Shown here piece after piece: positions 1 to 7,881 of a stretch of DNA of 64,000 bases (position 1 is its first letter; the number at the start of each line of letters is the position of its first letter). The notes under the pieces were generated by a model. It worked only from the letters and a program-made list of their open reading frames with translations, did not search any database and was not told where the DNA came from. The position numbers and the translations under genes are program-made. The DNA comes from Chitinophagales bacterium. Its GTDB lineage: Bacteria; Bacteroidota; Bacteroidia; Chitinophagales; CAIOSU01. Location of the stretch: assembly GCA_040877935.1 (NCBI GenBank), contig JBBDNB010000043.1, positions 152,109 to 216,108 of the forward strand, in the 5' to 3' direction.

Positions 1-111
1 GTCGTATTTTCCAATTGCTTTTAATGTTGGAGAAATTCTTAAAGTATCGGATTGCGTGAAAGCAATGTTGATTGACAAAAATGATATGATCAGTAGTATT
101 GATACTTTCAT
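1..111 (-). CDS. 5' end of a secreted protein (partial)
   Basis: An ATG on the minus strand at 111 opens a 37-residue frame that runs off the left edge. The product begins MKVSILLIISFLSINIAFTQ, which is a typical Sec signal peptide: one lysine, a hydrophobic core, then a likely cleavage near the T-Q-S stretch. The mature part starts SDTLRISPTLKAIG. The gene points away from the SUI1 gene at 296, so the roughly 180 bp between them should hold two divergent promoters. Only the N-terminus is visible, so the family cannot be named. Confidence 0.6.
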   Translation of the reverse strand, partial: MKVSILLIISFLSINIAFTQSDTLRISPTLKAIGKYD

Positions 112-283
112 TTTTATTGATGGTATTTAAATTTATACAATATCATTTTGACCACATAGCTCATGCAGATTATTGACATATAAAAACTTTTTTGTGATTA
201 TGTATTCAAAAATATACTTTACCAACACAAGTGCCAAGAAAACATTGTTATAATTCACTTTTTTCATCTTCTAAAAAGCGTAC

Positions 284-291
284 TAACTTTG
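284..291 (+). promoter_or_regulatory. Bacteroidota -7 box (TAACTTTG) of the SUI1 gene
   Basis: TAACTTTG matches the Bacteroidota sigma-A consensus TAnnTTTG. It ends only four bases before the ATG at 296. The start of transcription would then fall at or next to the start codon, so the mRNA may be leaderless. No clear -33 TTG is seen. Confidence 0.5.
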
Positions 292-295
292 CAAT

Positions 296-628
296 ATGTC
301 AAACAAAAACAAACAAGGCGGCCTGGTCTATTCCACCAATCCCGATGTGGACACCAGCGCAGAGGAAGAATATATTGAAACACCAGAACCGGGCGATCAA
401 CAACTCAGGGTATTGCTCGATGCCCGCCACCGCAAAGGCAAGATCATGACCGTAGTGGCAGATTTTGTGGGCTCGGAAGATGACCTCAAAGACCTGGGGA
501 AAACCCTTAAAAACAAATGTGGAACAGGTGGTTCTGTTAAAGATGGCGAAATACTCATCCAGGGTAAATTCAAGGAAAAAGTAGCCCAGGAGCTTCGCAA
601 AATGGGCTACAAGGTGAAGGTGCAGTAA
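296..628 (+). CDS. SUI1/eIF1-like translation factor (YciH family)
   Basis: A 110-residue protein with the SUI1/eIF1 fold in its C-terminal 70 residues. The conserved stretch KTLKNKCGTGGSVKDGEI, the ILIQG strand after it and the LRKMGYKVK end are family hallmarks. The first 35 residues are acidic and probably flexible. In eukaryotes and archaea this family checks start-codon choice on the small ribosomal subunit; the bacterial YciH-type proteins are thought to act in translation initiation under stress. The ATG at 296 is chosen because the frame starts there and a TAnnTTTG box lies just upstream. It is a single-gene unit followed by a long non-coding spacer. Confidence 0.88.
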   Translation: MSNKNKQGGLVYSTNPDVDTSAEEEYIETPEPGDQQLRVLLDARHRKGKIMTVVADFVGSEDDLKDLGKTLKNKCGTGGSVKDGEILIQGKFKEKVAQELRKMGYKVKVQ

Positions 629-748
629 ACCTAACAATCAAGTACGTCATTGCAAATTTTTCGTAATGCAATGGAGAAAAATGTGGCAATCTGGTTGGAT
701 GCATTACGTAAGCCTATGCTTTGGGTTGACCAGATTCTTCCTGCCCTG

Positions 749-791
749 CCGCCTGCCCGAACGTACCTCGATACGGGCGGGGGGCAGGCGG
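749..791. repeat. GC-rich hairpin, CCTGCC type
   Basis: CCGCCTGCC (749-757) pairs perfectly with GGCAGGCGG (783-791). The GC content is far above the surrounding AT-rich DNA, and the core resembles the CCTGCCCG modules at 7789, 27847, 42565 and 62283, so it looks like one member of a REP-like family. Confidence 0.65.
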
Positions 792-824
792 GCACTTCGC
801 TCTGAATGAACCTTGTAATTTTTG

Positions 825-857
825 CTTTGGTTTTTTACTTTAAATGCAAAACCAAAG
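825..857. terminator. Hairpin CTTTGGTTTT/AAAACCAAAG, possible terminator
   Basis: A perfect 10-bp inverted repeat (825-834 and 848-857) with a 13-base loop. Its A/T-rich arms could end transcription on either strand. It lies about 200 bp after the SUI1 stop codon, so it may equally be a dispersed repeat. Confidence 0.35.
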
Positions 858-1013
858 AAAAGTGCATTAATTGTCAGTAAGTTTCTTTTCGCTTTTTTCA
901 GATCAAGTTTTTGCTGACTTATATTTACTGTTCTTCCATTAATTGACCGGATTTATTACCGCTTTCTATAAGCATACCTGTCAATTTTGATCATTCATTT
1001 AAAGCAGTATTCT

Positions 1014-4000
1014 ATGTTTCTCATTTTTGACACTGAAACCACCGGCCTTGCGCTCGATTTTAAAGCACCTGTAAGCGATACCGATTCCTGGCCGCGAATG
1101 GTGCAGCTCGCATGGCAATTGCATGATGTAAACGGTAAGTTGCTCAATCAGAAAAGCTACATTGTCAAACCCGATGGTTTTAATATTCCTTTTAATGCAG
1201 CAAATATCCATGGCATCACTACTGAACGTGCTGAAGCGGAAGGCCATGACTTAAGTTTTGTGCTTGAAGAATTTGGAAAAGATGTAGGCCTCTCGCAGTA
1301 CCTTGTTGGGCACAATGTGCAATTTGATGTAAATGTGGTCGGCTGTGAATATTTTCGCCAGCAAAAGGAAAGCAACTTATTGGATATCCCTTCCTTAGAC
1401 ACACAGCGGTTAAGTACAGCCTATTGTGCCTTGCCGGGAGGAAGGGGCAAGCAATTCAAATTTCCCAAATTAGAAGAATTGCACGAAAAGCTCTTTGGGC
1501 ATAAATTTGAAGCTGCCCACGATGCCGCCTATGATGTAGATGCTACTACACGCTGCTTTTTTGAGCTGCTCAAGCGCAGAATTATTAAAACCGATGAAGT
1601 CGAAGATGTGGCTTTAATTGCCTATGAAGCTCCTGATCTCGATGCGGATAATTTTGAAAAGGCAAGTCAATATGAACATGAAAAGAAAAGTGGCCCTTCA
1701 AAATCTGAAACAGAAGCCGCAAAATCTTCCCTTGAAGATGTTCCATTTGTGCATCTGCATTGCCATTCACAGTTTTCAGTTTTACAGGCAACCACCAATA
1801 TAAAATCCCTTGTAGCGCGGGCCAAAGAATTGGAAATGCCAGCTATAACTATGTGCGATCACGGAAATATGATGGGGGCTTTTCAGTTTGTCACTGAAGC
1901 GGCAAATCACGACATAAAAGCCATTATCGGATGTGAGCTCAATCTTTGTAAAGACCGGAATGATAAAAGCAATAAAGACGATGGCTATCAAACTGTTCTT
2001 ATTGCTAAAAACAAAAATGGCTACCACAATTTGGCAAAATTATCCTCTTACGCCTATACCGAGGGCTTTTATTATTTGCCCAGAATTGACAGGGAGTTAT
2101 TACTGGAATACAAAGATGATCTAATTGCCACTACAGGAGGAATGTGGGGCGAGATTCCGCATTTGATTTTAAATGTGGGAGAGCCCCAGGCCGAGGAGGC
2201 TTTTCTTTGGTGGAAAGAAAATTTTGGGGCTGATTTTTATGCAGAACTCAACCGGCATGGCCTGGAAGAGGAAGATGTAGTGAATCAAACGCTCTTGAAA
2301 TTTTGCAAGAAACACAATGTCAAATATTTTGCAGCCAACAATACCTACTATACGAATAGAGAAGATGCCTCTGCGCATGATATCCTGCTTTGTGTGAAAG
2401 ATGCAGAAAATGTAAGTACTCCGAAAAAATACATTGGCAAGCGGGGGCGCGAATTCCGCTTTGGCTTTCCAAATGATGAATTTTATATCAAATCGAAAGT
2501 GGAGATGATCGAACGCTTTGCCGATTTGCCCGAAGCCATAACAACTACTGCTGAGATTGATGGGAAAATAGAAGCCTATGAACTGAAAAGAAAAGTGCTG
2601 CTTCCGAATTTTGAAATTCCAGATCAATTTAAAGATCCAAAAGACACAAAAGATCCCGATGCTAAAATTGGAGAAAACAGTTATTTGCGCCACCTGACCT
2701 ACGAAGGTGCAGCAAAACGCTATTCTGAAATTACAGATGAAATCAGGGAGCGCCTCGATTTTGAATTGGAAACCATTAAGAAAACAGGCTATCCTGGTTA
2801 TTTTTTAATTGTAGCAGATTTTATCAGCAAAGCCAGGGAATTAGGTGTTTCGGTAGGGCCGGGCAGGGGCTCAGCAGCCGGTTCGGCAGTGGCGTACTGC
2901 ATTGGCATTACCAATATCGACCCGATTGAGTACGACCTGCTTTTTGAGCGTTTTTTAAATCCGGACAGAGTTTCATTGCCGGATATTGATATTGATTTTG
3001 ATGATGAAGGGCGGCAGAAAGTTATTGATTATGTGATTGATAAATACGGGGAAAACCAGGTTGCGCAGATTATGACTTATGGTACTATGGCTGCCAAATC
3101 TGCAATTCGCGATACTGCAAGAGTGCTTGATATTCCGCTCAGCGAGGCCGACCGACTTGCAAAGTTGGTACCGGATATGTCAAAACTCAGTAAAATATTT
3201 TCATGGTCACCAAAGGAAATGTTGGACAAACTAAAAACTCCTGAAGATATAAATAACGCTAAGCAACTCATCAGCATCGCTGAAGGCAATGATGAATTTG
3301 CAAGAACGATCAATCAGGCAAGAGTTATTGAGGGTTCAGTGAGGAATACCGGAATTCATGCTTGTGGAGTAATTATCACCCCGGATGATATTACCAATTA
3401 TGTGCCCATTGCCCGCGCAAAAGATACCGGGATGTTTTGTACACAGTTTGACAATGCTGTAGTAGAATCAGCAGGAATGTTGAAAATGGACTTTCTTGGA
3501 TTAAAGACATTGACTTTGATCAAGCACACTGTTCAACTTGTAAAAGAGCGACAGGGTATAGAATTGGATATGGACAATATATCCCTTGAAGATGAAGAAA
3601 CCTATAAACTTTTTCAGAGAGGGGATACAGTAGGAATATTCCAGTACGAGTCGATTGGGATGAGGAAGCATTTAAGGGAATTAAAACCTACTGAATTTGC
3701 AGATTTAATTGCCATGAATGCATTGTATCGTCCCGGACCGATGGAATATATCCCCAGTTTTATCAAACGAAAGCACGGAGTAGAGGAGATAAAGTACGAT
3801 TTGGATGATATGGAAGAATACCTGAAAGAAACTTATGGTATTACAGTATATCAGGAGCAGGTGATGTTGCTTTCCCAAAAACTGGCCGGATTCACAAAAG
3901 GCGAAGCAGATGTTTTGCGTAAAGCTATGGGTAAAAAAATATTCAGTTTGCTGGAAGAACTCAAACCTAAATTCCTTGACCAGGGAGAAGAAAGAGGGCA

Positions 4001-5309
4001 TTCGAGAGATGTGCTTGAAAAGATATGGAAAGATTGGGAAGCCTTTGCGAGTTATGCCTTTAATAAGTCACATTCAACATGCTATGCATGGGTTGCATAT
4101 CAAACAGCTTATTTGAAAGCCAATTATCCGGCAGAATACATGTCGGCAGTACTCACCAACAATATGAGTGATATCAAAAAGGTGACCTTTTTCATGGAAG
4201 AATGCAAACGGATGCAACTCCCTGTTTTGGGACCCGATGTGAATGAAAGTGCTTTTAAATTCATGCCGAATAAAGAAGGACAAATACGCTTTGCCCTTTC
4301 AGGTATTAAAGGAGTTGGTTCGGGCCCTGTTGAAGCAATTGTGAGTGAGCGTAAAATGAATGGTCCTTTTAAAAGTGTTTTTGACCTCACTACCCGCGTG
4401 GATTTAAGACAGATCAATAAACGATGTCTGGAGAGCCTGGCCTATGCCGGTGCACTGGATTCTTTTGAAGGATTTCACAGGGCCAGATATTTTTCTAAAA
4501 TTCAGGATGAGGATATCACTGTTATTGAAAAAGCAGTGAAATATGGGCAAATGTATAAGAACAACAAAGTCACTATGCAAAATTCGCTATTTGGTGATAC
4601 TGTGATGGAAGATATTCAAGAGCCAAAAGTACCGGAATCCAATCCCTGGGATTTAATGGAAAAATTGCGATTTGAACAAGAATATATTGGTATTTATTTG
4701 AGCGGACATCCACTGGACAATTTTAAAACAGAAATGGATTATCTGGTCAATACACGTATTGCTGATTTGAAGAGTGCAGGTTTGCAGGAGTTTTATAAGC
4801 GCAAAATTAAAATTGGTGGAATTGTAACCAATGCAGCGCATCTCGTTAGCAAAAAAGGGAAACCCTATGGTACTTTTAGCATCGAAGATTATTCAGGTAC
4901 AATGGAATTCAGACTTTTTTCAAAGGATTATATGAATTTCAAAGAATTCATGGTGAAAGACTGGTATTTATTTATAGAAGGCACAGTTCAGGAAAGGGGA
5001 TGGGGTGATAATAAAGAGGAGTTGGTTTTTAATATTCAACAAATAGATTTGCTCTCCAATGTAAGAGAGAAGAAAAATTTTAATTTGACAGTATCAATCC
5101 CGTTAGATAAAATAAAACCTATATTTATTGATGAATTAGAAACCCTGGTAAATGAATATACAGGAAAAGACGAACTGACCATTCAGTTGGTAGATATAGA
5201 AGAACAAATAGGCGTGAATTTAGGGTCGAAAAAATACAGGGTAGAAGTTTGTTCCGAGTTGATTGAATCATTTCAAGAACATGAGTTTTTAAATGTGAAG
5301 GTGCATTGA
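1014..5309 (+). CDS. dnaE: DNA polymerase III alpha subunit with N-terminal DEDDh exonuclease domain
   Basis: Replicative polymerase of 1,431 residues from the ATG at 1014. Residues 1-190 are a DnaQ-like proofreading exonuclease: FDTETTG (D6, E8), then HNVQFD and HDAAYDVDAT supply the other DEDDh residues. A PHP domain follows, opening with HLHCHSQFS. The C-family polymerase core shows VGPGRGSAAGSAV and the catalytic PDIDIDFDD motif. The C-terminal third has the helix-hairpin-helix region (SGIKGVGSG) and an OB-fold (KPYGTFSIEDYSG). Fusion of exonuclease and alpha in one chain is, to my knowledge, usual for Bacteroidota DnaE. A TTG at 987 would add nine residues, but the exonuclease domain normally starts right at MFLIFDTE. 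Confidence 0.95.
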   Translation: MFLIFDTETTGLALDFKAPVSDTDSWPRMVQLAWQLHDVNGKLLNQKSYIVKPDGFNIPFNAANIHGITTERAEAEGHDLSFVLEEFGKDVGLSQYLVGHNVQFDVNVVGCEYFRQQKESNLLDIPSLDTQRLSTAYCALPGGRGKQFKFPKLEELHEKLFGHKFEAAHDAAYDVDATTRCFFELLKRRIIKTDEVEDVALIAYEAPDLDADNFEKASQYEHEKKSGPSKSETEAAKSSLEDVPFVHLHCHSQFSVLQATTNIKSLVARAKELEMPAITMCDHGNMMGAFQFVTEAANHDIKAIIGCELNLCKDRNDKSNKDDGYQTVLIAKNKNGYHNLAKLSSYAYTEGFYYLPRIDRELLLEYKDDLIATTGGMWGEIPHLILNVGEPQAEEAFLWWKENFGADFYAELNRHGLEEEDVVNQTLLKFCKKHNVKYFAANNTYYTNREDASAHDILLCVKDAENVSTPKKYIGKRGREFRFGFPNDEFYIKSKVEMIERFADLPEAITTTAEIDGKIEAYELKRKVLLPNFEIPDQFKDPKDTKDPDAKIGENSYLRHLTYEGAAKRYSEITDEIRERLDFELETIKKTGYPGYFLIVADFISKARELGVSVGPGRGSAAGSAVAYCIGITNIDPIEYDLLFERFLNPDRVSLPDIDIDFDDEGRQKVIDYVIDKYGENQVAQIMTYGTMAAKSAIRDTARVLDIPLSEADRLAKLVPDMSKLSKIFSWSPKEMLDKLKTPEDINNAKQLISIAEGNDEFARTINQARVIEGSVRNTGIHACGVIITPDDITNYVPIARAKDTGMFCTQFDNAVVESAGMLKMDFLGLKTLTLIKHTVQLVKERQGIELDMDNISLEDEETYKLFQRGDTVGIFQYESIGMRKHLRELKPTEFADLIAMNALYRPGPMEYIPSFIKRKHGVEEIKYDLDDMEEYLKETYGITVYQEQVMLLSQKLAGFTKGEADVLRKAMGKKIFSLLEELKPKFLDQGEERGHSRDVLEKIWKDWEAFASYAFNKSHSTCYAWVAYQTAYLKANYPAEYMSAVLTNNMSDIKKVTFFMEECKRMQLPVLGPDVNESAFKFMPNKEGQIRFALSGIKGVGSGPVEAIVSERKMNGPFKSVFDLTTRVDLRQINKRCLESLAYAGALDSFEGFHRARYFSKIQDEDITVIEKAVKYGQMYKNNKVTMQNSLFGDTVMEDIQEPKVPESNPWDLMEKLRFEQEYIGIYLSGHPLDNFKTEMDYLVNTRIADLKSAGLQEFYKRKIKIGGIVTNAAHLVSKKGKPYGTFSIEDYSGTMEFRLFSKDYMNFKEFMVKDWYLFIEGTVQERGWGDNKEELVFNIQQIDLLSNVREKKNFNLTVSIPLDKIKPIFIDELETLVNEYTGKDELTIQLVDIEEQIGVNLGSKKYRVEVCSELIESFQEHEFLNVKVH

Positions 5310-5458
5310 TGAGGCTTTAATAAAATTTAGTTAGAGTTGATTTTTATATGAATAAACTTGGCAAGTAAGCTTTGATGGATTTCTTATATTGAAAATTACA
5401 GGCTATGAATAGGTTTTGTAAAAGCAAATTATCAAAAACTAATTCGGGTATTAATTGT

Positions 5459-5466
5459 TACATTTG
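5459..5466 (+). promoter_or_regulatory. -7 box TACATTTG of the thioredoxin gene
   Basis: TACATTTG fits TAnnTTTG and lies 33 bases before the trxA ATG, leaving a short leader. No TTG is seen at the right distance upstream, so the match rests on the -7 element. Confidence 0.5.
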
Positions 5467-5499
5467 CAGTAAATTATTGAATCATAAAAATCAACTGAA

Positions 5500-5817
5500 A
5501 TGGCATTAGAAATCACAGATGCAAACTTTGAAAATGAAGTACTAAAATCTGATAAAGTAACAATGGTAGATTTTTGGGCAGAATGGTGCGGCCCATGTCG
5601 TGCAATTGCTCCTGTTGTGGAAGAACTGGCTGGTGAATATGAAGGAAGAGCGCAAATTGGCAAAGTGAATGTCGATGAAAATCCTGGTGTGGCCAGCAAA
5701 TTTGGCATAAGAAATATCCCTACTATTTTGTTTATTAAAAATGGAGAAGTAGTAGACAAACAAGTTGGAGCAGTTCCTAAAAATGTACTTGCAGAAAAAA
5801 TCGATGCCCATTTATAA
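5500..5817 (+). CDS. trxA: Thioredoxin
   Basis: A cytoplasmic thiol-disulfide oxidoreductase of 105 residues, the normal length for thioredoxin 1. The active site WCGPC has its cysteines at residues 30 and 33. The cis-proline loop reads IRNIPT, and FKIG/VDENPG-type strands lie where expected. There is no signal peptide. It passes electrons from thioredoxin reductase to ribonucleotide reductase, peroxiredoxins and similar targets. The gene stands alone between its own promoter box (5459) and a strong terminator (5841-5876). Confidence 0.95.
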   Translation: MALEITDANFENEVLKSDKVTMVDFWAEWCGPCRAIAPVVEELAGEYEGRAQIGKVNVDENPGVASKFGIRNIPTILFIKNGEVVDKQVGAVPKNVLAEKIDAHL

Positions 5818-5840
5818 GAATTGTGGGTATTAAATGTTTT

Positions 5841-5876
5841 AGAAAGGGAGGTGTTTAGCTTCCCTTTCTTATTTTT
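5841..5876 (+). terminator. Rho-independent terminator after trxA
   Basis: AGAAAGGGA (5841-5849) pairs perfectly with TCCCTTTCT (5861-5869), followed by a T-rich run (TATTTTT). It begins 23 bases after the trxA stop codon. Confidence 0.8.
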
Positions 5877-5900
5877 AGGAAAAATAAAAAGTGTTTAGAA

Positions 5901-6818
5901 TTGGCAAAGCATTTAGAATCTTTAGATGACATTCACGAGATAGATAAGCTTGAATTCCTTGCAAAGCAGGTAGTCGAAGGCTTTATTATCGGCTTACATA
6001 AAAGTCCTTATCACGGGTTTTCTGTAGAATTTGCTGAACACAGGCTCTACAACAAGGGTGAGTCTGTCCGCAATATCGACTGGAAAGTATATGCCCGTAC
6101 CAACAGGTTATATGTTAAGCGCTATGAAGAAGAAACCAACCTGCGCTGTCAGATTGTACTCGATGCGTCTCCTTCCATGTATTTTCCCAGGGATCAGCAG
6201 AAAAACAAGATTAATTTTTCTATAGTATGTGCTGCTGCAATGTTTCGCCTTATGAAAAAGCAGCGCGATGCAGTTGGGCTTTCCGTGTTCAGGGATAAAG
6301 TAGAAGTGCATACAAAAGCTAAGTCAACACAGGTACATCAAAGCTTGCTTACATCTTATCTCGAGCAATACCTCAATCTCGAAGAGGAAAAAGGAAGTAC
6401 CTCAGCAGCAGATGCTTTGCATCAAATAGCAGACAGTATCCATCAGCGTTCTTTGGTGGTAATCTTTAGCGATATGTTTGACAGCAATGCTGACAATGAT
6501 GCGCTTTTCTCGGCTCTGCAGCATTTGAAATACAATAAACACGAGGTCATCCTTTTTCATGTAGTTGATAAGCGCCATGAGTTGGATTTTGAATTTGAAA
6601 ACCGGCCTTACGAGTTTGTGGATATTGAAAGTGGTGAAAAACTGAAGTTGCAGGCCAATGAAGTACGTAGCCATTACAAAGAACAGATCAAAGCATTTGA
6701 GGAGGCACTGAAATTAAAATGTGCACAATACCGTATTGAATTTGTAGAAGCAGATATCAATAAAGGGTTTAGGCAAGTGCTTTTGCCTTATTTAATGAAA
6801 CGAAAAAAGATGTATTAG
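5901..6818 (+). CDS. DUF58 domain protein (VWA-like)
   Basis: A 305-residue soluble protein. The N-terminal third carries the DUF58 signature RNIDWKVYART, followed by a von Willebrand A-like domain with a MIDAS-type motif DASPS near residue 90 and VVIFSDMFD further on. DUF58 genes usually sit with a MoxR-type AAA ATPase and batA-like VWA genes; that partner set is not next to it here. Start: the frame opens with TTG at 5901 (TTG GCA AAG CAT), and no in-frame ATG lies nearby. A possible 48-codon gene begins on the last base of its stop codon. The role is probably in chaperoning metal-cofactor or envelope complexes, but this is family-level inference. Confidence 0.85.
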   Translation: MAKHLESLDDIHEIDKLEFLAKQVVEGFIIGLHKSPYHGFSVEFAEHRLYNKGESVRNIDWKVYARTNRLYVKRYEEETNLRCQIVLDASPSMYFPRDQQKNKINFSIVCAAAMFRLMKKQRDAVGLSVFRDKVEVHTKAKSTQVHQSLLTSYLEQYLNLEEEKGSTSAADALHQIADSIHQRSLVVIFSDMFDSNADNDALFSALQHLKYNKHEVILFHVVDKRHELDFEFENRPYEFVDIESGEKLKLQANEVRSHYKEQIKAFEEALKLKCAQYRIEFVEADINKGFRQVLLPYLMKRKKMY

Positions 6819-6964
6819 TGAGTTTTTTAAAGAAATATAGAATCTTTTTTAAGAGGCATCAATTATTGCTGAGATACTATAAAGTGTTGATTAACTACTA
6901 TTTAGGAAATGTAAAGCGTGGTGGTTTTAGAGATATTTATGATGATTTAGAAAACGGTAAATAG
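6818..6964 (+). CDS. Possible small basic protein, 48 residues
   Basis: A GTG at 6818 overlaps the DUF58 stop by one base (TAGTG) and opens a 48-residue frame ending at TAG 6962-6964. The product starts VSFLKKYRIFFKRHQ and ends DDLENGK; it is rich in Lys, Arg and Tyr with a modest hydrophobic stretch (LLLRYYKVLINYYLG). The one-base overlap suggests translational coupling. It has no recognised family, so it could be chance, but it fills most of the gap before the next gene. Confidence 0.4.
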   Translation: MSFLKKYRIFFKRHQLLLRYYKVLINYYLGNVKRGGFRDIYDDLENGK

Positions 6965-6998
6965 TATTTTTTGTAGATAAAAAATTCATAAAACCATT

Positions 6999-7763
6999 AT
7001 GCGGCTCAACTATAAATCTTTTGGAAAAGGCGAACCACTTATTATTCTGCATGGTCTTCTTGGCTCATTAGACAATTGGCAAAGTATAGCGCGAAAACTG
7101 AGTGATGACTACAAGGTGTATATTGTGGATCAGCGAAACCACGGAAAATCACCGCATTCAGAGGAACATACTTTTGAGTCGATGCAACAGGATTTACTTG
7201 AATTGATGGACAGTGAAGAAATTGAAAAGGCAAATATCCTGGGACATTCTATGGGCGGTAAAACAGCGATGTTGTTTGCCATTAAAAATCCCGACAGAGT
7301 GAATAAACTTATTGTAGTAGATATTGCAAACAAAGCCTATGGCCGTGGTCACGATGATATTTTCAAAGCTTTAATGGCCGTGCCTATTGATGAAATTGAA
7401 TCAAGAAATGAGGCGGAGGAAGTACTGGCCAAATACATACCACAAAAAGCCATCAGGCTGTTTTTAATAAAAAACCTCGACAGGCTTGGGAGTTCGGATA
7501 ATTTCACCTGGAAAATGAATCTTGATGCACTTTGGGAAAATTATGATAGAATCAGTGAAGTACTTCCAAATGGTGTTTTTGAAGGAAATGTATTGTTTTT
7601 AAAAGGAGAGCATTCACCCTATATTCAAAAAGCAGATGAAGCTTTGATTAAAAAGCAATTTCCAAAAGCTGTAATAAAAACAGTACCCAATGCCGGACAT
7701 TGGGTACATGCTGAATCTCCTAAGGAGTTTTTAAAAATCCTGAAAGCTTTTCTTGAGAGTTGA
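6999..7763 (+). CDS. Alpha/beta-fold hydrolase (YbfF-like esterase)
   Basis: A 254-residue cytoplasmic alpha/beta hydrolase. The oxyanion-hole motif HGLLGS is near residue 18, the nucleophile elbow GHSMGG places the serine at residue 84, and the catalytic histidine is H234 in NAGHW. The DQRNHGKSPH segment is typical of the YbfF/esterase branch that cleaves short acyl esters or thioesters. The true substrate cannot be read from sequence. Its TGA stop (7761-7763) touches the first base of a dispersed repeat element, and the next gene is convergent. Confidence 0.85.
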   Translation: MRLNYKSFGKGEPLIILHGLLGSLDNWQSIARKLSDDYKVYIVDQRNHGKSPHSEEHTFESMQQDLLELMDSEEIEKANILGHSMGGKTAMLFAIKNPDRVNKLIVVDIANKAYGRGHDDIFKALMAVPIDEIESRNEAEEVLAKYIPQKAIRLFLIKNLDRLGSSDNFTWKMNLDALWENYDRISEVLPNGVFEGNVLFLKGEHSPYIQKADEALIKKQFPKAVIKTVPNAGHWVHAESPKEFLKILKAFLES

Positions 7764-7881
7764 TTTTACTCGATAATCGAGATTTAAACCTGCCCGACTA
7801 TGCAGGCGGGTGCACCGAGGCTTGCCTCGTAATCAAAAGTATTTTTTCAATGCCTCGTGGGCTTGCCCCGAGGTTGTTTAC
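7764..7881 (+). repeat. Dispersed hairpin element, copy A (118 bp)
   Basis: The element starts TTTTACTCGATAATCGAG (7764-7781), carries a GC module CCTGCCCGACTATGCAGGCG (from 7789), then a CGAGG-CTTG-CCTCG hairpin, a spacer with a T run, and a CCTCGTGGGC-TT-GCCCCGAGG hairpin, and ends GTTTAC. It starts one base after the hydrolase stop and its end overlaps the stop codon of the T9SS cargo gene (7878-7880), so it fills the whole gap between two convergent genes and could end transcription from both sides. Confidence 0.85.

Larger units (their letters stand above)
629..1013. other. Non-coding spacer with two hairpins
   Basis: No convincing gene. The spacer holds a GC-rich inverted repeat (749-791) and an AT-rich inverted repeat (825-857), listed separately. 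A TTG at 987 could add nine residues to DnaE, but the ATG at 1014 fits the family better. Confidence 0.6.

Noticed and set aside
299-637. 112-codon minus-strand frame over the SUI1 gene
   Set aside because: Shadow of the plus-strand SUI1 frame; no domain and no promoter box on that strand.
2169-2693. 174-codon minus-strand frame inside dnaE
   Set aside because: It is fully antisense to a strongly supported polymerase domain, has a Phe/Ile-rich composition typical of reverse frames, and shows no motif.
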